Origin: Desulfobacterales bacterium
Lineage (GTDB): Bacteria; Desulfobacterota; Desulfobacteria; Desulfobacterales; JAUYIZ01
NCBI GenBank assembly: GCA_030688615.1
Contig: JAUYIZ010000204.1
Span: 1-57,837 of the forward strand
Direction of reading: 5' to 3'
Length of the DNA stretch: 57,837 bases
This document shows, in pieces, positions 16,944 through 25,343 of this stretch (position 1 is its first letter; every line of letters begins with the position of its first letter). A program made the translations under genes and the position numbers. The notes beneath the pieces were generated by a model. The model was not told the origin of the DNA. It worked only from the letters and a program-made list of their open reading frames with translations, and did no database searches.

Positions 16944-19448
16944 TTACTTCTTCAAACTCATCAAAAACTTCGTTATTTTCAAAACCGCCGGATCGCCCAG
17001 ATTATAACTGGGCTCCACGGCGCCGGGGACCATTCTTTGAGGATCCTTTACATGCATGAAGATATATCCAGGGCGAAGCCGACTGCCCACATGGGTAAGA
17101 TTCGGCCCCACACCTCCCCCGGCAGCCCCGATTTGATGACAAGCCTGGCAGCCTTTTTCCATGTAAAGCGCCCGGCCCTCGGCAGCATTGACATCTTCCA
17201 GCCTGATTTTCATTTCATATTCATCAGGAATATCGCTGGAAACGAGAACATTGGTAATATAATTGACAATAACAGCAATCTCATCATCAGAAAGATGGCC
17301 TCTGATCATCCCGATACTGCCACCAAGTTTAAACTTGGGCATCTGTTGGAGCATGGGGCGGATAATGTCAGGATTCTTTAAAAAATCTCTTAGCCACGCT
17401 ATTTGAACCTTGTCCCCCTCAATACTCAAATCCGGCGCGAAACCGCCGCCAACACCCTTGATTGTGTGGCAGGTCAGACACTTTAGCTCATTTTCAATCT
17501 TTGAAAAATCACCTGTAGGCTTATAATCCGATGGTATGTCCCGGACCTTATACTTCAACGGGACCTCCTCAGCCGTAAAGCCAAGGAGCATTATTACAAG
17601 AGAATCAATCTCTTTTTCATCAAAACCGAAATTCGGCATCAATAATCCATCTCTGAAAATCCTTGGTGATTTCAGCTTCATCCTTAAATAAGATTCCCTG
17701 TTCTTCACCTCACCGGCGATCCTGCCCCGATCAAATCTATCAAAGGGCTTTGTTCCAATAGATGAGATATCTGCGCCGATCTTATTAACCACATCCTTCT
17801 TTTTCAGGTAGGGTCCTATCTTAACCGCTTTCTCCATCCCTTTAATGTCATGACACCCAAAACAGCCATATTTCTCAATAAGACGGGCGCCGGCCTTTAT
17901 CTGCTGCTCGCCAATGCGCTCTTTCTTTTTCAGTTTTTTATCCTCTATGTCATAATCAATAAACTCACCCATTATATATTCCGCTAATGCATCGATCTCC
18001 CCATCTGTAAATCTAAATCTGGGCATGCGGGTTTTTGGGAAATAATTCTGCGGGTCCTTAAACCACTTCTTGAGCCATTCGATCCTGACTTTGCTTCCTA
18101 CCCTTGTTAAATCCGGTGCATAGATATCCTTAAATGCGCCCCCCTTGTTCTTGGCAGGATGACAGATACTGCATCTGGCCTCGCTAAATATAATCTTCCC
18201 CTTATCAGAAAGATTCCAATCAGGATCTTTTGCCGGCGCATCATCACGATAATCGGAATTTAGCTTAAAGAGATAATCTGCAATTGCCCCGCTCTCCTCG
18301 TCACTCAGGCCAAATTTTGGCATCCGTGCGGTTGGAAAAACACTTTTAGGATCCTTTATCCAGTTCTTCACCCAGGTGTAATTTACTTTTGTAGCCAAGC
18401 CGGAAAGAACCGGCCCAATCTTTGGCGTATCCTCATATCCGGCAATCTTGTGGCAGCCGTAGCATCCCTTGCGCTCAAGTGTCTTTATCCCAAATGAAAG
18501 GCCCTCCGCACCTCTCAACGCCTTTACATTTTCATGGCACACCAGACAGCTTGCTTGCACATTATTGCCTCTTAACATCGGGTGATCCCAATGTTTTACG
18601 TCTCCATGTCCCTTGCTTGCTGATGATGTCGCCCGGCCCTGTCCCCTGTGACAGGACGTGCATCCAAATTCTGAAATCGCATGCCTACCTAAAAAAAGCT
18701 CTTTTCCCGGATGCGCGGTAAAAGGTTCGTTGGAGGAAACCTTTTGGGTTTCATCAATACCGATATGACATGATTGGCACCTGTCCGTTCGTTCAAGGTC
18801 AGATAGGTGAATCTGTTTAATCTCAATCTTTTTAGTTGAAAAAAAAGCGCCCCGATTTTTTAGATTATCCATATCCGCCGTATAGTCATTAAGCTTTCTT
18901 TTCAGTTGATCAAGCGGAACGGTCGCCTTGGTAAGTATTGCCTTATAAGTCCCCCTGTTTGATTCAAGCTGCCTTATTTTTTTATCCAATATGGCAATCT
19001 CTCCTTCAAGTCCTGCCAGTCTTTTTTTCTCCTTTTCCTTACCATATTTAATGTAATTATATTCCGCCTCGAGGTACCTTGCGCGAACCATCTGAAATTC
19101 ATGACGAACCCGCTTAAGTTCGTCAGCGACACCCTCCAATTCCTTTTTGGTTTTTTTATATTCTGCTTGTAGTGCCGGCGACCCAAAATCCGCTTTTGCT
19201 TTCTCAAGCGCGCTTTTAAGACTTTTATATTCCTTCTGGACATGTGCGCTTGAAAATTCTGCAGTTCGATGCCCGAGCTGATCTTTGAGCTGCTCGACTA
19301 CCAGCTTATAGTATTTTTTTTGGTAATCCTTCCACGGGCGAAGGTTTTTAGTCTCCCAGCCAATTAACCATATGAAAGTGATGATCAAAAACAGAACAGC
19401 TATAAAGAAATGTAGCGCGTAAGATCTTTCCTCTTCCGTCTTTTTCAT
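16944..19448 (-). CDS. Octahaem c-type cytochrome with membrane anchor and coiled-coil stalk, bc-complex associated
   Basis: With ATG 19448 the protein has 834 residues. That ATG overlaps the upstream cytochrome b stop as ATGA, so longer starts at 19472 or 19460 are less likely. A single span (about 11-30) is followed by roughly 150 residues of heptad-like charged sequence (45-200, rich in KELE, DELKR, LEGEIA) predicted to form a coiled coil. Eight CXXCH motifs follow from about 224 to the C-terminus: CQSCH, CTSCH, CLVCH, CYGCH, CSICH, CFGCH, CLTCH, CQACH. Several domains end in RMPKF/RMPRF/LMPNF/QMPKF, giving Met ligands, so it looks like four to five fused class I cytochrome domains. It replaces cytochrome c1/f in the bc-type complex encoded directly upstream. 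Confidence 0.9.
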   Translation of the reverse strand: MKKTEEERSYALHFFIAVLFLIITFIWLIGWETKNLRPWKDYQKKYYKLVVEQLKDQLGHRTAEFSSAHVQKEYKSLKSALEKAKADFGSPALQAEYKKTKKELEGVADELKRVRHEFQMVRARYLEAEYNYIKYGKEKEKKRLAGLEGEIAILDKKIRQLESNRGTYKAILTKATVPLDQLKRKLNDYTADMDNLKNRGAFFSTKKIEIKQIHLSDLERTDRCQSCHIGIDETQKVSSNEPFTAHPGKELFLGRHAISEFGCTSCHRGQGRATSSASKGHGDVKHWDHPMLRGNNVQASCLVCHENVKALRGAEGLSFGIKTLERKGCYGCHKIAGYEDTPKIGPVLSGLATKVNYTWVKNWIKDPKSVFPTARMPKFGLSDEESGAIADYLFKLNSDYRDDAPAKDPDWNLSDKGKIIFSEARCSICHPAKNKGGAFKDIYAPDLTRVGSKVRIEWLKKWFKDPQNYFPKTRMPRFRFTDGEIDALAEYIMGEFIDYDIEDKKLKKKERIGEQQIKAGARLIEKYGCFGCHDIKGMEKAVKIGPYLKKKDVVNKIGADISSIGTKPFDRFDRGRIAGEVKNRESYLRMKLKSPRIFRDGLLMPNFGFDEKEIDSLVIMLLGFTAEEVPLKYKVRDIPSDYKPTGDFSKIENELKCLTCHTIKGVGGGFAPDLSIEGDKVQIAWLRDFLKNPDIIRPMLQQMPKFKLGGSIGMIRGHLSDDEIAVIVNYITNVLVSSDIPDEYEMKIRLEDVNAAEGRALYMEKGCQACHQIGAAGGGVGPNLTHVGSRLRPGYIFMHVKDPQRMVPGAVEPSYNLGDPAVLKITKFLMSLKK

Positions 19449-20347
19449 ATGTTGAACCATGGGGTCACCCAAATATATTTAATATGGAAGAGCAATCGAA
19501 GGAATATTTTAACAGGCAACCCAATCATAATCAGCAGCAGCCCTGAAACGATGAGATATCGTACCGGGCCAAGCGCTTTAAGGAATTTGCCGCCATGTCT
19601 CTGCATGTAAATATACGGAAGGACAACACCAACAGTGAAATATCCGAGGATCACAAATCCCCCCATAAGAAATCCGGCCAGAGAACGCGAGTCAATACTA
19701 AAGACCTGCGGCAAGTCCACATTGATCTCGGCTGTGACAACATGAGGGTCCCACTCCTGCCAGGGCCAGAACCATACCCAGCCGGGCCCCCGCATAAAAA
19801 CCCCAATAACGATTAATGATATCCACAGTACAAGAAAGCCAAAACAGAAGGTTGATATGGCAAATTTCCGCTCATGCCATGTATAGTATCCACTTCCTTT
19901 GGGATTCACATCGATATAGGGGATAATGCACAGGCCGATTACGATGAGAGTGGGCAGAAGCACACCTGCTATCCACGGATCGAAATAGACCAGTATCTCC
20001 TGCAGCCCCAAGAAATACCAGGGCGCCTTTGCAGGATTAGGTGTACGGGTAGGCGTGGCGAATTCCTCGAGAGGCGCATCAAGCACAACAGACCACATGT
20101 TCAGAAGCACCACTACAATTATTGCTACCAGGAACTCCTTGCGCACAAGGTAAGGCCAGGTGGGTATTTTATCCTCGACATCAGCCTTCTGTTGAGCCGA
20201 TACCCCCTCGGCCGCCTCCCTATTTCTTCTTCTGTCCCCGGAGATAGCATAATAAAAGGCTAAAATGGTGAAAAACAACACCATTATCATCATGACTACG
20301 ATGGCGACATTATCCGGTTTGCTTATGATCTCGATAAAATTTTTCAT
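19445..20347 (-). CDS. Cytochrome b, C-terminal subunit (subunit IV-like)
   Basis: Using ATG 20347, which overlaps the petB-like stop as ATGA, the protein has 300 residues. It has an N-terminal span, then [19 protein letters not shown], the equivalent of the quinol-site PEWYF motif, and three to four further spans. It would complete the Qo site of a split cytochrome b. The upstream frame to 20440 adds 31 polar residues with no family similarity and is rejected. Compared with a plain subunit IV (~160 residues), this one carries extra N- and C-terminal helices, as in bc complexes of deltaproteobacteria and Nitrospirota. Confidence 0.88.
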   Translation of the reverse strand: MKNFIEIISKPDNVAIVVMMIMVLFFTILAFYYAISGDRRRNREAAEGVSAQQKADVEDKIPTWPYLVRKEFLVAIIVVVLLNMWSVVLDAPLEEFATPTRTPNPAKAPWYFLGLQEILVYFDPWIAGVLLPTLIVIGLCIIPYIDVNPKGSGYYTWHERKFAISTFCFGFLVLWISLIVIGVFMRGPGWVWFWPWQEWDPHVVTAEINVDLPQVFSIDSRSLAGFLMGGFVILGYFTVGVVLPYIYMQRHGGKFLKALGPVRYLIVSGLLLIMIGLPVKIFLRLLFHIKYIWVTPWFNI

Positions 20348-21108
20348 TGGGGGCCTGATATTCCTCCGTCTTTTCTTATGCGCCAGAAATGTACGATTAT
20401 TAAGAAAGAAGCAATGAGAGGAAGTCCAATGCAGTGCCATATATAGGCACGCAGCAAAGCGTTACTATCCACTGTGGACCCGCCAAGCAATGCGAACCTG
20501 ACGTCATTATATGCCGTCAGACCCAACTGCGGACCAAAGGGACCTTCATGTCCGAGAAAGGGCGTTGCACGGGCCATGTTGGTCCCGACCGTAATGGCCC
20601 AAAATCCCAGTTGGTCCCATGGCAGGAGATAGCCGGTGAAGCTCAGAAGCAGGGTAAGCACCAGAAGCATCACCCCAATAACCCAGTTAAACTCCCTGGG
20701 GGGCTTGTAGGATCCTGTCATAAACACCCTGAACATATGCAGCATAACCGTTATGACCATAAGGTGTGCCGCCCATCTGTGGATGTTTCGCAGGTACAGC
20801 CCAAAGGGAACGGTAAACTCCAGGTCCTTCATGTCCAGATATGCGTCACGGGTATTGGGGTGATAATAAAACATAAGCAAGATGCCGGAGATGGTAAGGA
20901 TCAGGAAAAGCAGAAATGTTATCCCTCCCATCCCCCAGGTGAACCCAAGCTTTACCGCACCGCGACTGATCCTCACAGGATGAAGATGCAAAAATACATT
21001 GCCGCGGATAGCAAGCACCCTCTCCTTCGGAGTATCCCCATAGCTTCTACGAAAGATGGATTTGCCAACCGGAGTTTGCCTGAACTTATCAAAAAATTTT
21101 TTTATCAT
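20344..21108 (-). CDS. Cytochrome b, N-terminal subunit (b6-like, two haems b)
   Basis: The 254-residue protein carries the haem-b ligands as paired His: [22 protein letters not shown] around residue 95-115 and, near the end, [43 protein letters not shown] is the conserved b-type quinol-site loop. It is the core of a quinol:cytochrome c oxidoreductase in the inner membrane. The start ATG 21108 is preceded by GGAGGG at good distance, preferred over GTG 21126. Downstream is the C-terminal subunit, upstream (51 bp) the Rieske gene. Confidence 0.9.
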   Translation of the reverse strand: MIKKFFDKFRQTPVGKSIFRRSYGDTPKERVLAIRGNVFLHLHPVRISRGAVKLGFTWGMGGITFLLFLILTISGILLMFYYHPNTRDAYLDMKDLEFTVPFGLYLRNIHRWAAHLMVITVMLHMFRVFMTGSYKPPREFNWVIGVMLLVLTLLLSFTGYLLPWDQLGFWAITVGTNMARATPFLGHEGPFGPQLGLTAYNDVRFALLGGSTVDSNALLRAYIWHCIGLPLIASFLIIVHFWRIRKDGGISGPQ

Positions 21109-21159
21109 AATAAGCCCTCCGATCACACAGATCCTGAGCAGATTTATTCCAAATTAAAA

Positions 21160-21693
21160 TCATACCTTCAAGATGCTGTCAGGGTAAAGTTCATCCGGGT
21201 CTTGGCCGGGGACACTTTTATAAATAACACTCTTATCAATAATAATATGTCCATCATCTCCAAGGGTTATCTTGTATCTATCCAGTGGCCGCGGCGCAGG
21301 ACCTTCAATATTAATGCCATTTCTCAGAAATCCGCTCCCATGACACGGGCATTTAAACTTATTCCTGGACGCTATCCAATTGGGCGTGCATCCAAGATGG
21401 GTGCAAACCGTGCTCAGGACAAACAATCTATTTTCATCATCTCTTACAATCCACACGCCATATTTGTTCTTAAACCTGGTATCAACCGTTCCCGGTGGAA
21501 ACTCTGAAGGCTTATCCACCTTAAACCTTGCCGGGGGCTCAAACAGAACCCTTGGGAAAAAAAACCTGGTAAGGGCAAGGGCGCTTCCCAGAAACAATGC
21601 GGCTATACCACCCCAGGCAGCCTTTAAAAAAAATCTTCTCCGGGAATCTTTTTTCGGTTCGTTTTGCGCTTGCTTTTTTTCTTTCTCATCCAT
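21160..21693 (-). CDS. Rieske [2Fe-2S] protein of the bc complex
   Basis: The 177-residue protein has a charged cytoplasmic N-terminus, a hydrophobic span with twin-arginine-like DSRRRFFLKAAWGGIAAL (about 17-34), and the cluster motifs CTHLGCTPNW and CPCHGSGF. It is therefore a membrane-anchored, probably Tat-exported high-potential 2Fe-2S protein. ATG 21693 with GAGG upstream is preferred over the GTG at 21699. The gene follows the copper-protein gene directly, and its stop is 51 bp before the cytochrome b start. It passes electrons from quinol to the octahaem cytochrome. Confidence 0.92.
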   Translation of the reverse strand: MDEKEKKQAQNEPKKDSRRRFFLKAAWGGIAALFLGSALALTRFFFPRVLFEPPARFKVDKPSEFPPGTVDTRFKNKYGVWIVRDDENRLFVLSTVCTHLGCTPNWIASRNKFKCPCHGSGFLRNGINIEGPAPRPLDRYKITLGDDGHIIIDKSVIYKSVPGQDPDELYPDSILKV

Positions 21694-21695
21694 TA

Positions 21696-22286
21696 TCACC
21701 TCAATTGAATTTTTATCTCTGTTGTTTCGCCGGCTTTAACAGTGACCTTCTCTTGATAGGGTCGTTTTTCCTCATGCCATGTCTTAAGCGAATACTGACC
21801 GGGTGGAATGTTGTTTATTGTAAACCTTCCGTCATTTCCGGTCTTGCTGAAATATGGATTAGACAATACAATGATAAATGCAGACATCTCAGTATGAACA
21901 TTACACAGTAAAGCGACCTTGCCTGCTTTATCGAAAGTCTGTTGTTTTATGGTATCTTTACCATATGTACCGAGGTTGAATTTCTTCGGTTTTGACGGTG
22001 AAAAAACATTATGCAGCACGGTATCGCTGTTGGCAAATTCAACGGTTGTGCCGACAAGTACAGGAAGGACATGCGGTATGAAAATAAGGTTCTTCTGATC
22101 TATCCTGAGATTGTTTGCCGGGGGTTTAAATGCGCCGGGAACATCTTCAAGATAAAGGACAACATCTGCAAACCGTCGTTCACGAAATATCTTGACTTCA
22201 CCACGAATAGTGCCCGTATTTTCATCTGCAAAAGCCGGTAATGCAATTAAAACAGCAACTATCAGAAAAAATATATTTTTAATCAT
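21696..22286 (-). CDS. Periplasmic plastocyanin-like copper protein with C-terminal beta-sandwich
   Basis: The 196-residue protein has a Sec signal (MIKNIFFLIVAVLIALPAFA). A cupredoxin-like domain follows with ligand candidates His in TVLHNVFSPSK, then Cys, His and Met in LLCNVHTEMSAFI, the classic type 1 copper set. The C-terminal part (FTINNIPPGQYSLKTWHEE) is a carboxypeptidase-regulatory-like beta-sandwich. Similar proteins are annotated as methylamine-utilisation or plastocyanin-like. It lies immediately upstream of the Rieske gene, so it could be an electron donor or acceptor of the bc complex. About 160 bp with a stable hairpin separate it from the cytochrome-porin gene upstream. Confidence 0.82.
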   Translation of the reverse strand: MIKNIFFLIVAVLIALPAFADENTGTIRGEVKIFRERRFADVVLYLEDVPGAFKPPANNLRIDQKNLIFIPHVLPVLVGTTVEFANSDTVLHNVFSPSKPKKFNLGTYGKDTIKQQTFDKAGKVALLCNVHTEMSAFIIVLSNPYFSKTGNDGRFTINNIPPGQYSLKTWHEEKRPYQEKVTVKAGETTEIKIQLR

Positions 22287-22337
22287 TGTTTTCCTTTATT
22301 GTTTTAGATTTGGTATATGGGCAAAAATAACAAACGG

Positions 22338-22368
22338 GGAAAGGAGCGCCACCAGGGCGCTCCCATTT
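22338..22368 (-). terminator. Intercistronic GC hairpin (attenuator or processing site)
   Basis: GGAGCGCC (22343-22350) pairs with GGCGCTCC (22356-22363), with outer GGAAA/TTTCC pairing. On the minus strand it is followed by TTTCCCC rather than a clean U tract. It lies between the cytochrome-porin and the copper-protein genes. It may allow higher expression of the porin than of the bc-complex genes downstream. Confidence 0.5.
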
Positions 22369-22446
22369 CCCAACTGCAAAGCGCTTTACTGAACAAATTC
22401 GTCGATTCGGCGGAAGCGCCCGATCCTGAGATCTACGCCGCATTAC

Positions 22447-23742
22447 CTAGAAAGCAAACATAATATTTAGCTTCGCTGTATCGTTGCCATCTTTGTCCTC
22501 CAGGTAGGTGTAATACTCCAAATTCCATCTAATATTGGCCCGCTGAAGAACGGTGAGATTGGCTACAACCGCTTCTACATCCTTATTCGACGTATTGTCA
22601 TCAAAAGACTTTTGTTCATAGCGAACATTAGCGATCAGCCATGGGAAGAATAGGTACTGTAAATCAACATTAAAGGCGGTGCTCTTTATATCCTTCCCTG
22701 CCGCCACCTCATCATTTCCAAAGACGACCGCACCTTCTATAGCAAGCCTGGAGTAACTTAACCTAAGGTCGGCTCCGAAACGGGTGTAATTTTCCTCAGT
22801 CGTCGCATTATTAGCACTGGGATAGCCAAAATAACCGAAGGTGCCCAACGTAATCGAGTCGTCCCTCCAATTATCCTTCTGAACCAACTCCCCTTTAGGT
22901 ATTCCACCGCTTCCATCAAGCCCCATTCCTCCAAGCTTAAAACCAACGCGATAAAACAAATCTTTAGCATCATTGCTATCCGTGTTATCTCCGCCGCCAT
23001 TGACAGCACCGAAAGCATATTCAAACCGGCTACCTAAAATCCCATTGAATTCCACACCGGACTGTTTAGTGCGAAGACTTTTATCAGCTCCCCCGCCGGC
23101 AACTGTATAATCAAAGGACATTGCGTGAGACGGGGTCAGCCGGTTGTCGTCTTTAAGCCCACGCGCGGCTCCGGTTTCAAACCTGCCGATTTTAAAGTTG
23201 AGCATACCCGGCGTGCTGCCAAGAAGGTCATTGAATTGAATATACATCGCTCCAAGCTTGTCTTTATCATTTGCAAATGACTTTTCATACAATATCCATT
23301 CGGCAAAAAATGAAATCCTTTCTCCCCAATTGCCACCAAAAAGCATCTCAAGTTCGTGAGGTGCATCAAAGTATGTGGCGCCTTCACTACTAGAAGCATC
23401 TTCTTTCCAAACAACTCTCTGGTGTCCGTAGAAACTGATCGGCACCGTTGCCGGAAGTAATCCCGGCCAAATTGCTTCCGGCCACACCTCTTTCCATGCC
23501 TCTGCACCCAGGGCAACGGGTTCTTCTTTTACAAATGCTTTGTCGCCGCCAGGCATCCGAAATCCAAGACGTCTGAAAGCATCCCCAAAGGCGTTTCTTT
23601 GGGGGATCGCAGTATGGCAAGTGCTGCACGATGTCTTGTATTTTCTGGCAAAGGTGGGTATAGCTTCGGCATTGCCGGAGAAAAACCCCACAAAAACCAG
23701 AGAGATTATCAATAAAAATACACATAGCATTACTTTTTTCAT
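22447..23742 (-). CDS. Outer-membrane fused cytochrome-porin (Cyc2-like)
   Basis: From ATG 23742 (strong AAGGAGG at proper distance) the product has 431 residues: a signal peptide to about Ala-27, then IPTFARKYKTSCSTCHTAIP with one haem-c motif at 39-43. The rest alternates aromatic/polar residues in strand-length segments and ends in LNIMFAF, an outer-membrane beta-barrel terminus. A short N-terminal haem segment plus porin is the architecture of Cyc2-type iron oxidases and related electron conduits; the TFAR-x-C-x2-CH opening fits. The frame is open upstream to GTG 23859, but that start overlaps a Shine-Dalgarno-like element. Electron entry or exit across the outer membrane is inferred; the donor is not. 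Confidence 0.8.
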   Translation of the reverse strand: MKKVMLCVFLLIISLVFVGFFSGNAEAIPTFARKYKTSCSTCHTAIPQRNAFGDAFRRLGFRMPGGDKAFVKEEPVALGAEAWKEVWPEAIWPGLLPATVPISFYGHQRVVWKEDASSSEGATYFDAPHELEMLFGGNWGERISFFAEWILYEKSFANDKDKLGAMYIQFNDLLGSTPGMLNFKIGRFETGAARGLKDDNRLTPSHAMSFDYTVAGGGADKSLRTKQSGVEFNGILGSRFEYAFGAVNGGGDNTDSNDAKDLFYRVGFKLGGMGLDGSGGIPKGELVQKDNWRDDSITLGTFGYFGYPSANNATTEENYTRFGADLRLSYSRLAIEGAVVFGNDEVAAGKDIKSTAFNVDLQYLFFPWLIANVRYEQKSFDDNTSNKDVEAVVANLTVLQRANIRWNLEYYTYLEDKDGNDTAKLNIMFAF

Positions 23743-23843
23743 CTGTGATTCCTCCTTATCACTTATTATTCCTTTCTTTTTTTTAGTTCTAATAAGTTTC
23801 ATTATCAATTTCCACAATAATTCTAACGCACTGCAACTAAAAT

Positions 23844-23866
23844 GCTTTTCGGATGTCACCTCCTTT
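23844..23866 (-). promoter_or_regulatory. Conserved leader with perfect anti-Shine-Dalgarno match, copy 1
   Basis: On the minus strand the leader reads AAAGGAGGTGACATCC followed by GAAAAGC, 23 bases identical to 28616-28638. It lies about 70 nt after the predicted sigma-54 promoter and about 100 nt before the cytochrome-porin ATG. No ATG or properly spaced GTG/TTG follows the AAGGAGGTGA, so it is not an ordinary ribosome binding site. Confidence 0.6.
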
Positions 23867-23936
23867 CTTTGGCTTTGATTGAGCTGAAACCTAAATAAGT
23901 ATTATGAGGTATTGCCTGGCACATTAGGGGAATCTA

Positions 23937-23950
23937 GCAAAAACCGTGCC
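23937..23950 (-). promoter_or_regulatory. Sigma-54 promoter for the cytochrome-porin/bc operon
   Basis: The minus strand reads GGCACGGTTTTTGC, a full GG-N10-GC element (-24 GGCAC, -12 TTGC). Transcription should start near 23925, about 185 nt before the porin ATG. The same spacing to the leader and the upstream inverted repeat is kept in copy 2. Confidence 0.8.
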
Positions 23951-24142
23951 TTAGGTGACATGAGGGCAAATTTTGTTTTAACTAACTGTAATTACATTAT
24001 TTTTATAAGATGAGCAAAGAGAATAGAAAGCAAAGGAAGGCGACAAAAAGGCCGCGGCGAGTAACCACGGAGAGGATATGCTGAGTTAGATAAGACCATA
24101 GCCTATTGATATGATAATATATATCGTCATAACGCCATTTAT

Positions 24143-24158
24143 GTCGCGCATGTGTGAC
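24143..24158. promoter_or_regulatory. Inverted-repeat activator site (UAS), copy 1
   Basis: GTCGC-GCATGT-GTGAC is an inverted repeat with one mismatch to the perfect copy at 28912-28927. It lies about 190 bp upstream of the sigma-54 promoter, the usual position of an enhancer for an NtrC-type activator. A conserved AAATGTCACC follows and may be a second half-site. Confidence 0.65.
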
Positions 24159-24234
24159 CTAAATGTCACCAAGGAAGGCATAGGGGGTCATGCTTTACGC
24201 CGAGGCGCGGGGGTCTCATACAAATCGGCAGCAG

Positions 24235-24903
24235 TTAGTCCTGCGTTTCACCTCGATCGAGTCGTAAGAATGGCAACACGCCTTGTGCGGTTTCAATGGG
24301 CTCCAGCGTAATGGTTGATCCCCTTTTGATTGCTACGTCGGGTTTATCTTGTAAGCGGCGAATCCAACCGCTGTCTCCGGGAAGTTCCCATTTTAACTTG
24401 TATGATCCCTCAGGAAGATTGTTGAACCGGTATTTGCCGTCTTTATCGGTAAGGGTCTTGTATTCTTCTTCTTTGACTTCCAAATACATACCAAAAGTTT
24501 TTTTCATCCGGACAAGCTTGACCTTGCAGCTCTGTATTCCCTTGCCCCTTAGAAGGATGACACCTTCGGCGTTTCCAACTCTATCTGACCTGGATTGTGA
24601 TTTTGGTTGAGGTTGTGAGTCTAATTGGGTCAGAATTTCCTTGTCAATTTCATTTTTCATTTTGTTGGAAATGACCGGCGCCGGAGTTTTGGCCGGGGGC
24701 CCCACGACTTCTGGAGTTTCAGCGGCTTGTTGGACGCGTAACTCGGCCAGGATTTCCTGCTTTAATTTTTCCCTGTCCTGTAATTCCGCCATGATTTCGC
24801 GCCGGATCTCTTCTTTCATACGATCCCTTGCGATATTGCTGCTCATGCAGCCGTTAATTGCTAAGACACAAAAAAGCAGCCATCCAAATTTAAAATATTT
24901 CAT
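24235..24903 (-). CDS. Outer- or inner-membrane lipoprotein with coiled coil and carboxypeptidase-regulatory-like domain
   Basis: The 222-residue protein starts with a lipoprotein signal ending LAINGCMSSN. A strongly charged helix follows at about 28-60 (RMKEEIRREIMAELQDREKL), likely a coiled coil, then a Pro-rich linker, and a C-terminal beta-sandwich (DGKYRFNNLPEGSYKLKWELPG). That last motif resembles the end of the plastocyanin-like protein at 21696. No haem or copper motif is visible. It is the last gene of the cupredoxin/NosR-like operon, preceded by AAGGAGAAAGG. A structural or assembly role in the electron-transfer complex is a guess. Confidence 0.7.
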   Translation of the reverse strand: MKYFKFGWLLFCVLAINGCMSSNIARDRMKEEIRREIMAELQDREKLKQEILAELRVQQAAETPEVVGPPAKTPAPVISNKMKNEIDKEILTQLDSQPQPKSQSRSDRVGNAEGVILLRGKGIQSCKVKLVRMKKTFGMYLEVKEEEYKTLTDKDGKYRFNNLPEGSYKLKWELPGDSGWIRRLQDKPDVAIKRGSTITLEPIETAQGVLPFLRLDRGETQD

Positions 24904-24953
24904 TGTTCCTTTCTCCTTAGGGTTAAATAAATTGCTTTTTCCCTTCTTACAAC

Positions 24954-25340
24954 CTACTCAACAATCAGTGTTCCTCTCATTTGCATATGATAATCACTAC
25001 ACCACACCGAACAGTAAAAAGGATATTTTCCCGCTTCATCAATGGTAAAGGTAACCTTTTCAAGCTCTCCGGCCTTGATTTCCTTCACCCGGATGCCCAA
25101 TAGCGGTACAATAAAACCATGTGATGTTACGTCCACATTCCTGATCATTAGCGTTATTTCTTTGCCTTTTTTGATCTTGATAGTTTGTGGAGAAAAATTG
25201 CCTTTTTCAGGCGCTTGCGCGCTGAGTTGAACCGTGTTGGCTTGCTTTAAAATTGATTGGTGAGAAAAAGCCGCCCAAACGATGACTATCGGACAAATGA
25301 TAACCAGCAATACGGCAATAATCTCCTGTTTAGGCATCAT
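24954..25340 (-). CDS. CuA-type cupredoxin, CoxII-like, without a CoxI partner
   Basis: The 128-residue protein has one N-terminal span (about 7-25) and a cupredoxin domain ending in the CuA motif CSVWCSDYHMQM (C110, C114, H118, M121) with the upstream His in VTSHGF. This is the soluble domain of cytochrome oxidase subunit II of the short, one-span type (ba3-like), or of related CuA electron carriers. There is no subunit I, NosZ or nitric oxide reductase nearby, so it probably serves as a dinuclear-copper relay. It starts 3 bp after the NosR-like gene ends and is co-transcribed with it. Confidence 0.85.
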   Translation of the reverse strand: MMPKQEIIAVLLVIICPIVIVWAAFSHQSILKQANTVQLSAQAPEKGNFSPQTIKIKKGKEITLMIRNVDVTSHGFIVPLLGIRVKEIKAGELEKVTFTIDEAGKYPFYCSVWCSDYHMQMRGTLIVE

Positions 25341-25343
25341 AGG

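Larger units (their letters stand above)
23844..24170 (-). repeat. Duplicated sigma-54 regulatory region, copy 1
   Basis: This region upstream of the cytochrome-porin is closely similar to 28616-28937 upstream of the cupredoxin. Shared parts include the leader motif, the sigma-54 promoter, an AT-rich stretch with ATTATTTTTATAAGAT, GAGTAACCACGGAGAGGATAT, TATATATCGTCATAACGCCA and the inverted repeat with CCTAAATGTCACC. Order and spacing are the same in both copies, so a whole promoter module was duplicated. Confidence 0.85.

Noticed and set aside
20434-21507. Long plus-strand reading frame (357 codons) opposite the cytochrome b and Rieske genes
   Set aside because: It is the antisense of well-supported cytochrome b and Rieske genes, with no domain features of its own.
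22447-23859. Longer version of the cytochrome-porin starting at GTG 23859
   Set aside because: The GTG overlaps the Shine-Dalgarno-like leader, the extension would hide the signal peptide, and ATG 23742 has a proper ribosome site.
24954-25340. Interpretation as part of a cytochrome c oxidase operon
   Set aside because: No subunit I or III is present; the neighbours are NosR-like and lipoprotein genes.
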